DNA of 64,000 nucleotides from Coriaria nepalensis. Taxonomy: Eukaryota; Streptophyta; Magnoliopsida; Cucurbitales; Coriariaceae. The notes beneath the pieces were generated by a model. The model worked only from the letters and a program-made list of their open reading frames with translations. It did not search any database and was not told where the DNA came from. The stretch spans positions 1,369,001 to 1,433,000 of the forward strand of contig CP114482.1 in NCBI GenBank assembly GCA_027186245.1, in the 5' to 3' direction. This document shows, in pieces, positions 46,107 through 58,862 of the stretch (position 1 is the stretch's first letter; the number at the start of each line of letters is the position of its first letter). The translations under genes and the position numbers were made by a program.

Positions 46107-49100
46107 ATGTCTCAAACCGACTGGGACGCACATAAAATGTAAGTGCTGCTGCAGTTTTATTCTATTTTTTATGATCCTTCTTAGCTTCTGGGTTTCTAGC
46201 CTTTTATCTGTTATTTTGCATACTTTTTTTTCCTGGGTTTTTACTATTTTACTGTGCTCTCAAATGGGTGTGTCGCGGTTTCGGCCTTGGATTCGTATTT
46301 GTCTTATTATTAATTTTTTTTCATTATTTTATTGTGTTCTGTTTTTGGTTTTTTCTTTGTCTTTTTGCTGCTGCTGAACGACGGATGATATTCTTTATGT
46401 ATTTTTCTTATTCACCACCCCTATCATCTTTCTAGACCTTTGTTTATTCTATAGAAGTTTCTGGTTCAAGTTTGAATTGTAGAAAAAGGGCTTGTGTTAT
46501 AAGTTATAACCATCTTCTTCCATTTTCTTTCTGGGTTTTACCTTCTTTTATTGCGTTCATTCTCTGTTTTTGGAAGTGCGTGCATCGATACGAGAGCCTA
46601 TATCATCTGCATTGTCCTTTTCCGACCCTTTTTTTTGGGTTCTCCCAAACATTTTCCACATGCTTCAAAAGAAATTTAAAAAAAAAAATCGGAAGAAAAG
46701 GAGTTCTACCTTTTTTATCTTTTTAATCTTTTTAATAAAGAAAGAGTAGCTATAAGTTCTTGAAAAAGGCTTCCTAAATCTAATCTGACTTATGATTTTG
46801 TTCATTTCTTAAATGATGGCAGGCTTGATATATACATACATGATTACCTTATGAAGAGGAAATTTCATGATTCTGCTAAGGCTTTTCAGATGGAAGCAGA
46901 AGTTTCTATGGATCCTGTGGGTAAGAATATATATTAATGATATGAGAAGCATAATACAGAACTTATCTGAATTGTGCTGCTCTCTCTCTCTCCATACACA
47001 CACAAACACACACACACGCTTAATGATTAATATGATGTTTTTTTTTTTCGGGTTGAAACAAGTCCAGCTATTGATGCGCCTGGCGGGTTTCTTTTAGAGT
47101 GGTGGTCTGTCTTCTGGGACATCTTTATTGCTAGGACAAGTGAGAAGCATTCAGAAGCTGCTTCATCTTATAACGAGGTTGGTCCATGAGTTATCGTCTC
47201 CTTTTTTATTCTGTTAATCTACATTTTTTTTTGGTCATTGAACATATTTTAGTAACTACATTACTTGGGAAATGAAGTTCTCATTTCCATAATAAGATAC
47301 GGGAGTTGTCATACTGGACCAAACAAATATTGGAGTCTTATCAAACTGTAATTGGGTTCGATTGTGAGATAATACCATGTTTTTGGATGAAAAAGAATCC
47401 AAACGACATTTGTGAGAGTTTAGTTTAGAATCTTAACATTTATCTCTAATGCATGCCAAATCAGTTCAAATTTTGGCTAACTTTATTTGGTGAGATTGCT
47501 CAAGTATTTACTACTAGTTTCTCTAGAATTCCAAGTTCAGATAAACCTATTCATTCAGATTCCTATTTGTTCGGGATATATATTAGATTCAATCTATGAA
47601 AGCTCAAGAATTCCAACAACAGCAGCAACAACAACAACTACAAAATCAGAAACCTCAGCAGCAGCAGAGAAGCAGAGGATCCGATCCCTTAAACAGTCCT
47701 GCTTCTACCTGGCTACTCAGAAATGACGCTCATATTATGCAGCAGAATCATTCTGGTGCAACTGCGTTGGCTACAAAAATGTATGAGGATAGACTAATGC
47801 TTGCAGTCCAGAGAGATCCATTAAACAATGAAGCTACACAGCAAAGAATGGGTGAAAGTGTGGGTCGGCTCATAGATCCGAATCATGTCTCAGATTTGAA
47901 AGGAGCTTCTGTGGGTTTCCCGCCTTCCGGGTACTTTTTGATATGATCATAATTATTTATTTATTTATTTTTAATTTTCTTCCCGGAAAGGCTAGACATA
48001 GTTCAGTTCTTGTTTGTAGGCAAACATTGCGTGGTACATCAGTTGGTATATCAGGGAATCTTCGAGCTCAGAATCGGTAAGTTTCAGGATCTACTCAAGT
48101 AATTATCATATCTATTTTATTTTTTTTCCTTCTCCTTGTCTCTTTATATAGGCATTATAATCTTTGAATCTCTTCGCTACTGGAACAGGACATAACAAGT
48201 AATGTGACGGCTTCGATTATGAACCCCAGGACTGCCAGTCCAGGAGGATCATTGATTGGATTCCATGGTTTTTATCAATATTGTCCTTATAACGAGTCTA
48301 TTATTATTATTACCGTTGAGCCATTATTCAACGTTTTTACTTTTTTTCTTTCTTTTAGGATTGAATCAAGGAAGTGGCAATCTGACTCTAAGAGGATGGC
48401 CATTAACAGTAAGCATCTAATCTATCCATACTCATCCTTGAAACTATTTATTTCTTTTTTCACAATCCCAAAATGGATTTTTATTTAAATAGCAATTTCA
48501 AAATTTTATTTAGGGATTGGATCCGCTTAGACCGGGCCTTTTCCACCAGCCAATGTCCATAATGCAGTCGTCACAATCTCTCAATCAACTTCAGATACAA
48601 CAGCCACTTCTGCTTCAGCCTCAGCAAAATCAACCATCTTCATCATCCCTCAATGATTTGGAAAGTAGAAGATTGAGAATGCTTCTTAACAGTACTAATC
48701 AGAATATGGGTTTGGGAAAAGATGGCCCACAAGCTTCGATTAGTGATGGGATCCCAAATGTTGGATCATCTGTATTGCCATGTGGCAATACAGAAGTGCC
48801 AATTAAGGTATTTTTCCTGTCTCTACTATTTAAGCTTGCGAAATTCCAAAGAGCTAATTCGTGGAAAGATGACACAATTCTTAATTATAAAGTCTCTTTA
48901 TTTGTCTGAGGCTTCAAAGAATGAAAGCGGGCGAAAGAGAAAGCACTCCATGTCATCTTCGGGAGCCACTATTATCTCTGGAACTGCAAACACTGTGGGA
49001 CCCTCACCAAGCTTGCCTTTAACACCTTCTACACATACAACTGGAGATTTATCAGTTCCAACCTTGCCCCATAATGCCAGTTCTGATAAGTCATTGGTTG

Positions 49101-49540
49101 TGTTTGGATCTGATGGATTCGGCTTGGGATCTCATACATCTGGGCCAAATGATGGGGTGAGTTTGTTTCATAGTTTGATTCTTTTTATTTTAGCTTGGTT
49201 GGGGGATAAGAATTTCTTGTATAAACCAATAGCAGACTTCTCTTGGACTGAGAGAGGGTAGTATGTATAGATGGAAGCCAAAAATTTTCTTGCATTTGAA
49301 GCCAATTTTGCTCCAAATAGGTGACATTCTTCTACAACGAAGTAATAAATATCCATGCAGGCTAACGCAGATCAGTTTGTAGATGACGGGTCGTTTGATG
49401 ATAATGTTGAGTCTTCCCTCTCTCATGATGAGTCGTGCCCTAGGAATGGTGTTGTTCAGTTTGCCAATGTCAGCAAAGGTATGTGATAAATCTGAGCGAT
49501 CTCATCTTCTATCCACTTGAGAATTCCCAGAAGGAAAATG

Positions 49541-49572
<32 letters not shown>

Positions 49573-50963
49573 CTCTTTTCTTCATTTGGGTATAAAGGTT
49601 TTACCTTTGAGGAAATCCAGCTAATTCAAAGTAGTGCTGAAGTCGAGAGCTGTCACTTCTCATCAGATGGAAAGGCATGACAGAAAGGTATCGAATTAGA
49701 TATAGATTGAAATGAGTTATTGTTATATGTTAATTTATTTTAATTTTGATTTCAACGTTTTTGACCCATTGAAATGGATCTTTTATAGCTTGGGTATTGT
49801 TCTGGTGCAGGCTATATTAAGGTGCACTGAATCTTTTACGATAAAGTCCGAACTTGATGAACATGCTCAAGTGATAACTGATGTTCGATTTAGTCCAAGG
49901 ATGTCAAGGCTTGCCACCGCATCAGCCGATAGATCTGTCAGAGTCTGGGATGCTGATAATGTTAGCGAACTCTCGAACTGTTATTTATTTATATTATTTT
50001 TTCCCGTCTTCTAATGAAAACAGTGTTACTTTTTTTTGCAGCCTGAATATTCTCTCCGTACTTTCATAGGGCATTCTTCGGCTGTTATGTCACTTGATTT
50101 TCATCCAAGTAAAGATGACCTCATCTGTTCTTGCGATAATAATAGTGAGATACGGTACTGGAGAATCAAGAACGGCAGCTGTGCCGGAGTTTTTAAGGTA
50201 ACACTTTTAAAAATCTATTTAAGATTTCCATTCCCACCTACTAGTACTTTAATTATCTATATCTCTATGATGTGTATCAGGGTGGTGCAACTGAATTGAG
50301 GTTTCAACCTCATCACGGAAGGATTCTTGCTGCTGCAGCCGAGAATCTTGTGTCTCTACTTGACGTCGAAACGCAAGTCTGTAGGCTTAAATTACAGGTC
50401 TGTGAGTGAATAATTATTTTTATTTTTTGTCAAGTATGACCCTCATCTTTGATGACATTACAACTTGTTAGATATCTTGTTATTTTGTAGGGTCATAAAA
50501 ACAACGTGAACTCTGTTTGCTGGGATTCTTCGGGCAAGTATCTGGCTTCTGTTAGTAATGACTTGGTCAGAGTATGGAGTGTTAGTTCTGGCAGCGAGGC
50601 AGAGTGCGTCCATGAATTGAGCTCAAACGGAAACAAGTTTCATACATGTGTTTTCCATCCTACTTACTCCTCTCTCTTGGTTATAGGCTGTTATGAGGTA
50701 ACTACCATTTTCTCACAACTGCAATTAAAAAAAAAAAACATGTTATTGAAGCTACCTCTGTCATGAATTTGTTTTCTGTTTTTGTTTTTTTGTTTTTGGT
50801 GGGTGGGGCTTTCTTTAAGACATTGGAGCTTTGGAAAATGACGGAGAATGAGACGATGACTATACAAGCACACGACGACCTAGTATCGGCCCTGGCTGTG
50901 TCTAGTATTACAGGTTTGGTTGCTTCGGCTAGTCATGACAAGTGCGTCAAGCTTTGGAAATGA
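46107..50963 (+). CDS. LUG: LEUNIG-like transcriptional corepressor gene with disrupted frame
   Basis: Sixteen exons, from [11 protein letters not shown] at 46107 to [12 protein letters not shown] at 50963: 46107-46138, 46823-46920, 47068-47177, 47587-47930, 48020-48098, 48189-48267, 48359-48408, 48514-48807, 48911-49156, 49361-49478, 49598-49687, 49811-49960, 50042-50197, 50281-50397, 50491-50697, 50820-50963. The LisH/LUFS domain is clear ([39 protein letters not shown]), then a Gln-rich middle, [12 protein letters not shown], and seven WD repeats. LEUNIG binds SEUSS and histone deacetylase or Mediator partners to repress floral and other targets. Two lesions: TAA at 48078-48080 and a short deletion in exon 11 giving TGA at 49678-49680. 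As read, no full protein can be made, so this may be a pseudogene or contain sequence errors. Confidence 0.85.
49540..49572. repeat. (AAT)n microsatellite in a LEUNIG-like intron
   Basis: Eleven ATA/AAT units between exons 10 and 11. Confidence 0.9.
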
Positions 50964-51526
50964 CCATTTTGCTTGTTTTTCCACTAAAGAGATTATATTT
51001 ATTAGGTTAGTGATCTTTGGAAATATATGCGGAGGGTGATGAGTTTTTTGTGTGGAAGCTTATAGTTTTGATACCACCACAAAATAGGGCTAAAAATCAT
51101 AGTCTTTTTGGGTAGATTTCTCTAGTTCCCACTTACAAAAGGGTTATAATGTAAATGGAAAATCATATGATACAAACTTGAATTGGTCCGTCCTTGTTTG
51201 TCTCAAATGAATAGATATCCTTCACTCTTTTTTTTTTTTTTTTTCTCTGATATTAAAAGGTCTTTTTTGTCAATTACTGTGACGTAAGAAAAAAAAAAAG
51301 AGGAAGCAAAACAAAACAGGTATCTATTATTTTATTACAGTCCAGCCCATGTGGCCGTCTTATATATAATCCTCACTATAATTTTTAATTTTTTTTTTTT
51401 TTTTTTAAAAACAACCACTGATATTCTGATGATTACTATACAACTGTAATAATCCAATAGTTAATATTACACATCTAGTTGTTGTAAGGAAGAAAAAAAG
51501 AAAGAAAAAAAAGATGTTCCGGTTGG
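50964..51526. other. converging 3' regions of the LEUNIG-like and ABCG genes
   Basis: About 560 bp between two facing stop codons with several T runs. No other feature. Confidence 0.5.
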
Positions 51527-52234
51527 TTACCTCCTTTGGAAGTTGAATGATTTTATTGCGAAAGCAAAAATGACGGCAAAAAACAAGCAGAAGCCAAAGA
51601 CCATAATGCCAGCAACGCCTAAGAAATCGTGCCGGTAACCGAATACATGCCTGAGTAGTTCCCTCAACGGCACCGTTTGAACTCCATCGGAGAGCTTCAC
51701 ATGTGACTCGTTGTTACCGTATTGGGAGATAAGAAGCCCGTAAAGACTCCAGGCCACCGGATTTGCCCAATAGTACCATCTCCACCATATTGGGATTCTC
51801 TGAAGAAGAAAACAAAGTTAACCTAAATTTAGAGGAAGTGATTGGTAACTTATCGCACAGTGGGGTAGAAATCAAATGTGGGGTTAAAGTGAAACATGAA
51901 AATTTTACATGATCATAGGAAAAGTTGAAGTAAGAAAACAAGGAATTGAAATCACCTTGTGAGGAATCATGAAGCCACTGAAGAGGTTCCATAGCATGTA
52001 AAATGGAGCAGCAATAATGGCGGCCACGTTATGATTTGGAGTAACAGCAGTAGTCATCATCCCGTAGAAGGTGAAGTACAGCATTGTGAAATACATGAAG
52101 AATATGTACCAAATGAACTTCACTATTTCCCACTCGAATGAAGCCATGGAGTAGAATATCGTGCAGTAGATAACTGTTTGTCCAAACACATAAGGGAACT
52201 CTATAGCCACCTGCATGCATTCAAACGAAATTCC

Positions 52235-52285
<51 letters not shown>

Positions 52286-55200
52286 CATGAGGGATCCCAC
52301 TGAATTATCACTGTATACCTGAGCAAATGCAAAGGGTAGAGCTGAATACATCCTAGCGGCTCTTTCTCGGTACGAAACAAATCGTTCAACGGAAACAACA
52401 GGTTGAACGGCAGTGGCATTAGTGATTCCGATGAATAGGACTGCAGCGTATAAAGATCCCATGGCATTGAATAAATCCTGCTGGGTCTCCCTGTAAGAAG
52501 ACATAAATGAAGGAGATAAAATGTAGAAGTTTTGTAAGAGAAGTTTGTAAGTATTGGGAAATAAGATAAATAAGAGGAGGAACCTTTTAGCTCCAAATCT
52601 CCAACATATTGATCCAAGCATTAAGGAGATGATGACAGTGTAGAAAAACCGAACGGCAGTGTATTGTGGGTTTCGCCAATACGACAGATTTTGCTTCCAA
52701 AGACAAGCCAGAAACTGATCAAAAAAAGATTGGGAATACATAGTTGGGAAGTTCAGTTCTTTTGAATTTCTGCTTGGCTTGCTTAGATTTTCAACTAACT
52801 CTGTGTTACGCCTGACCAAGAGAGGAAACAGTTAGATAAAGAAAGGAACTGAAATAAGTGAAGGTAAAAAGTCCACACTCACTGATATAAATTTGATCTT
52901 CTGTAAATATCAGCATAGTCTACTCCAAGACGGGTTTCTTCGACTGTAGAAGTGACCTCAAGCATCCATGCAGCAGGATTATAACCTGGTCGGATCTTAG
53001 TCACTCCTTCAACTGCCTATAGAAACAAATATATTCATCATTTGAGATTATTGAGATTTAAGGACATATATTCTGTCTTCAATAAGTATAATGCCGGGTG
53101 AGTAAATCTTACCTCAAAATACTTGATGAGCTCACAAGATTTGGGTCCTAATGGACCAGCATATATGAGCTCTCCCCCACGCTTCATGAATAAAAGCTGC
53201 AGTCACAAACGAAAAATTAAGTACAATCACTACACCATAAAAAAAAAAAAAAAATAGAAGGAAGAAGAAGAAGAAGTTACCTCATCAAAAGATTCAAAAA
53301 TATCTATGCTAGGCTGATGGATAGTGCAAACAATTGTTCGTCCAGTATTAACAATGTTCCTGACTGTTCGCATGACAATGGCAGCAGCCCTAGCATCCAA
53401 TCCAGATGTGGGCTCATCCATGAACACAATAGAAGGGTTGGCAACAAGTTCAACAGCAATTGTTAACCTTTTTCTCTGTTCTGTTGACAAACCGTCAACA
53501 CCAGGTAGCCCAACTAAAGCCCCACTTAATGAAGTAAGCTCAACAAGTTCCAAAACCTCCTCGACAAATGCCTGACAATTTTGAACTCATATAAGATATC
53601 AATATAATAGCATTAGACATATATACAGGCAGAAATGAGAAAATGCGTTCTGGGAATTACCCTTTGAGTCTCCAAGTCAACATCTGATGGTAATCGAAGC
53701 CAAGCCGAGAAAAGAAGAGATTCAAGGACAGTAAGGCAGGGAGAATGGATATCAGTCTGCTCACAGTAACCAGAAATCCTTGCAAATGTTTCTTGCCTTT
53801 TGGGATAACCAGAGATGTGAATGCTCCCTTCTATGAACCCACCAGTTTTTCTTCCAGCTAAGACATCCATGAGGGTGGTTTTCCCTGCGCCACTGACTCC
53901 AACTAATGCTGTAAGAACACCAGGCCTGAATGATCCAGTAACATCAACCAATAGCTGTAATCTGTCTTCTAATATCCCTTGTTGTTTTAGTTCCTGAAGT
54001 CATACTTTAGGTCAGACAATAGATGGATTACATGTCTAAAGAAGCAACTGGATGAAGAAATTGAGCTTTTGTCTCACCAACGGAACATCAACGTAGTAGT
54101 TGATGTTGCTGAAAGACATGCAAAGTGGTTGAAACGGGAGAACCATGCCTCTCTGCTTAAAATATTTTCCTGTAGAACCAAAAATTTGAAAAAGATAGAT
54201 GCTTGCAGTTTCAGAAAAGAAGGCAACAACATTATATAAAGGACTCAGATATCTGTATTTTAAGAGGTATCTAATCAGACCATTTAATGACCCTGAATTC
54301 TGCAAGTAGTGTCTCAGCTCAATAACAACAGTTTCTCCTTTCCTTTCCTTTTCTCTATCTTGCAGTTCTTCCTTAGAGACCACAGCCTGACGTTTCCCTA
54401 TAGCTGGAGGGAGAAAAAGGAATTACCCTGTCAGCCTTCTCTTTTCTCAGGATGAAATCTTCTTCAGCGTATACCAATTCCAAAAAACAAATCAATTTAA
54501 CAAGTTAATCGATGACTTACGGTTGAGGTATGATAAGAAGAAAGTGAACAGTGAGTTGAATAAAACTGTATATCCAACCAGAGCGCCAACACCAATCCAA
54601 TACCAGTAGCTCTCTGGAAACAGACTACGTGCTCTTAATAAGGCCTCGCCTAATGACATGCTTGTGTCGTTCCCAATTCTCTACAAATGAAAAATGGAAA
54701 AGAGAACCATTAGTGATACAAAAATTCTAAGAGTTAACTCCAGGACACTAATTACATGTACGAAAGAAAATAGAATTAGAATCACTCAGAATTTTCTTTT
54801 GTTTAGTGGAAAAAGCTTATGCAGGAAAAACTTGGCAAGAACTTGCACAAGATAACATGACAGTAAGAAAAAAATAGTGTTTAACATTATAAACACTCAT
54901 TTTTCTAAAATTTAACGAGACACTGGAAATATCTGTCGATTTAACTTTATCATCTTGTCCGTTTTAGTTCGAGCAAGCAAAAGTGACTTTCTATTACATG
55001 AGGGGATCGTTTTATTACCTTATCCCACGAATGTCCGAGGAACTCATTTACAGATGCAGCATTTTGTGCATACATCAAAGGAGACCACCAAAAACCCCAG
55101 ATCCACCATTTTGGTATTCGATCTGTCATGATGAAAGAAAGAAGTTAAAAATAAATAAAAAATAAAAAAATCATGTTGAAAACAAAGTTGAATAAACTGC

Positions 55201-58200
55201 CACTGAGAAAAGGCACATTTGTGACCTCTTGAAATAATGTATCCTCCAAGAGCCATGACAACCAGCATAGCAAACGATCCAAAGGTGTTGGAAACTATCA
55301 TATTGCGTCCTAGTGATCCCATTAGACGAAAGAGTGCTATGGACATTTGATGTAGCCAGAAATAAAGCAGGAATTGCCGAAAAAATCTGTAGATTCAATA
55401 ACAATGTCTCAATTCATCCCTTGTCTAAGATGAATGATTTTTTAAATACTACAAGGGGGCATATTCTTTACCTACTAGCTGCTGGATCATATCCAATCAC
55501 GTAGTATGTGACTGCCACCCAGAAACCAGATTCTATGAGTGAAGTCGGGATACTCAAGACCCACGAAGGAAGTGTATAAACCCAGCTTGGATAAAAATGT
55601 AAATCCCTGTGCTTGTAAAGCACCGGCAGCTTCGCCACCAACATCGACACCTCTGTAAATCCATTAAAAAGAATTATAACCATTGAAAAGTACAGTGCCC
55701 CAAGATATAAGCCTCCATCATCAATTGTATTATGGTCCATTGTTGTCCGGAAGAAGACACTCATAGTGATCAAAGCAACAAATAATAGCTGCAAATGAAT
55801 ACAGGTAATTAGAACTAACATTCACAAACAATTTGACCTTTCCAGTAATTAGCACAAGTAAATAATCAATGGTAAGCAATTATACTGACTAAACTCAACA
55901 AATATTTGGATATAAGAGCATCTTAATAAATTTAGTTTGTACCTGAATAAATTTGAAAACATAAATAAAAGAGTTCCGTTTCATTAATAGCCTCTGCCAG
56001 TCATAGCTAGTCTTCAGAAGTTCAAGTGGCTTTGCTCCATATTGAAAAGTTGACAAGGCGGCTGGATGACTATAGCGTCTATCAAAAGGAACATCCAGTT
56101 CCTCAGATAAATTTTTCCCAGTGTGATACGAACGAAAAGCTTCAGCAATCTTTACTGCAGGTATGAACCGGTAAGGGCGATGAGGAATGGACCAATATTG
56201 TTCTTGGTCCTTCTTGGATAGAACCTGCAAACAAATATATGAATGAAATTAGCGCATATTAAATATAAAGGAAAAATCAAATTTCCAATCACTCTAATTC
56301 TTACTTCTTGCAAGAAATCTGCCACATTCTTTCTATCAGGACAGCTAAATCCCATGAAGGCAAAGAAATCAGAAGCCGCATCACGGGGTCCTTGATACAC
56401 AATCTGGCCTTCGGAAATAAGAATAACATCATCAAATAACTCATAGGTCTCGGGAGAAGGCTGAAGCAGAGAAATCACAGTAGTTGAATCAAGTGCAGTG
56501 GTCGAATGCCTAAGATATTTGATGATTTGATATGTAGTGGAGCTATCAAGTCCAGTAGATATCTCGTCCATGAATAACACTCTTGCAGGACCAACTAGTA
56601 GTTCACCTGAATTTACATGCAGCACCATCAGCATTTTAGATACACTTAGCTGACTAGAATAAAAGAAGATGAAAATAATGCAAACCTGTTGTAAGTCGCT
56701 TTTTTTGGCCTCCAGAGATGCCTTTGAGCATTTCATCACCCACCAAAGTGTCCGCACAAATGTCCAATCCTAAAACCTTTGTAGATATATTAATACATTA
56801 AGTAGAGATAATAACAGAAGTTGCTGGCATTCTTCAGTAGTGCATACTAATAAGAGCGAATGACTTCTAGAGCATGTATACCTTCATAATGTACTCTACG
56901 ACAAGGCTTGTCTCCTGTCCCCCAAGAGCTAATGACTGGCAAGAAAAAATCAAATGGAAGTCGATCAAATAACAGTCAGAGTAAAAATAAAAACGATAAC
57001 AGTCAAAATGTTCTAAAACTATTATTATATTGTTGAGCAAGAAAAGGGAAAATAAAATTAAAGGTGCAAAGAACCTTCATGAATATGTCAAGATCTTCGT
57101 CAGGTTTCATCCCAGCAATCTTTTCTCTTCTTGCAAGCTCCAATAGCATATCTGTCACCATTTAAATGTAAGAATTAAGAAAACCACAAGCTACTGCAGG
57201 CTTTGCAGCAATGTGATGTCCCGGAGCTTACCATATTTGAAGCCAACACCTTGACAGCGACATGCAAAGTCTAGTGTTTCTCTAACTGTCATTTCTGGAA
57301 CATGCCAGTCTTGTTGACTAACATAAGCTGCTGTCCTCTGAGGAACGAACTCACTTAGCCCATGTCCGTTGTACGTGATTTTCCCTGAAATCTGATTAAA
57401 AAAATGAATTAATAAAGAGGTTTTATTCATCCAAGATGGGAACCGCAGGCTCGTGACATTAATTTCGCATGGTACTTTAATAGAGAATATATCAAGCCGC
57501 CTTCTTTGACATAAAGCCGATGGGATAATTCATATTACCGACCATCATTGCAACAAAACCCAGAAACCAGAGAAAACACACGAAAATATTGTCATTAGTG
57601 TCGGGAGATCAGAGAGCCCATGTACCTGTAAATCAGGTCCAAGGCGTCCAGCAAGGGCCAATAATAATGTCGTCTTTCCCGAGCTTGGAGGACCCAATAG
57701 CAATGTCAACCTTCAAAAGAACATGATACCTCATCAACTTCAGAAACTTAAACCGGACCAAAAAAATTAAAAGAATTAAAACAGGGGTTTTGGTTTTAGT
57801 AGAAAATCATATTCTACCTTGAAGGTCTAATAATACCACTAACGTTGTCTAAAATTGTCAACTTTCTTCTCTGACCGCGGTGTATCCGAAGTTGCCTTAA
57901 AAGTGCCTACACATTTATAAACATGTTGCACACTGAGAAAACATATGAGAAAGGAATTGTCAAGATCTTTGCTCAATAATAACGTGAACTCTATCTACCT
58001 CGGTTAGGTTGCAAATGAAGTTGGGAATTGTTGGAAGTGCTCTGCTTCCCACATGGACATAAGATTCCACAGCTAATTGCTGAAATCTAACCTCGATCTT
58101 TGGAAATTCCAAATCAACTCTGTAAAGCAAATTGAGTAGAGGGGGAAAAAAAAAAGTCAGTACCTGAGAGAAGTTCCTTCAAGACTTCAAAAAAAAAAAA

Positions 58201-58862
58201 AAAAAAACAAGCAAGATAGATATTTACACAAACAACAAATTCAGAATAAAATGCTAAAGTCAGTGTCAAATGCACACAATTTTGAAATAGAACATAAATT
58301 TCCTACAAGAAAAAGTCGCAAAATGATGCGGAATTGAGCTAATTTAGTTACTGGAAGGCAGGAAATTCGAAATTCTATGTCTCATCCTTCGATTCTAGTT
58401 AGTTCGGTTTAACCATTAATAAATTGCCCAGCTAAGTTAATCAAACTAGTAATGAGTATCTCTCACTTCTCAAACAACAAAAATCCAAAACTCATTTTCT
58501 CAGCAACCAAACAAACTCCTGCAAATTTCGATAACACAGAACAGTTTTTTCATCATTAGCTTTCATCAGAGAAAATGTAAAAATTACGCATCAAAACGTT
58601 GCCGCATGCGCTCAAAGAACTTCTTCGGATCATCATCAACAGAGCTGACTAATCTCTCGAGCACCAGCTTCTGTTCCTGAACCTCAAGCTCGCTAACATC
58701 GATCTCTTTAGAATCTCCAACTATGTTCGTGAAAATTCCTCTCCTCACTCGAGAATAGGTCGGCAGTCTCTCCAATGCAGCCCATCGGAGCGCCTCCTCA
58801 TCTTCTCCTTCGTCCCTGATCGAAGCCGTTCGTGCGAACACGTTCTCCGCCGTGTTCCACAT
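51527..58862 (-). CDS. ABCG32: full-size PDR-type ABC transporter, ABCG32/PEC1-like
   Basis: Twenty-four exons on the minus strand, first 58588-58862 and last 51527-51799; all phases agree and the sum is 1420 aa, the length I recall for Arabidopsis ABCG32. N-terminus [23 protein letters not shown]1: Walker [10 protein letters not shown] (about residue 168), signature ISGGQKKR, Walker [13 protein letters not shown]1 from [14 protein letters not shown]2: GVSGAGKTT (about 864), [24 protein letters not shown]2 includes FRFGAK-type and [17 protein letters not shown] blocks; the C-terminus is KSFNFQRR. The inverted order NBD-TMD is standard for PDR proteins. ABCG32 exports cutin precursors at the epidermal plasma membrane and is needed for a tight cuticle. 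No disabling change seen. An intron at 52235-52282 carries a compound (AT)n(GT)n tract. Confidence 0.95.
52235..52282. repeat. compound (AT)n(GT)n microsatellite in an ABCG intron
   Basis: Eight AT units followed by sixteen GT units. Confidence 0.95.
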
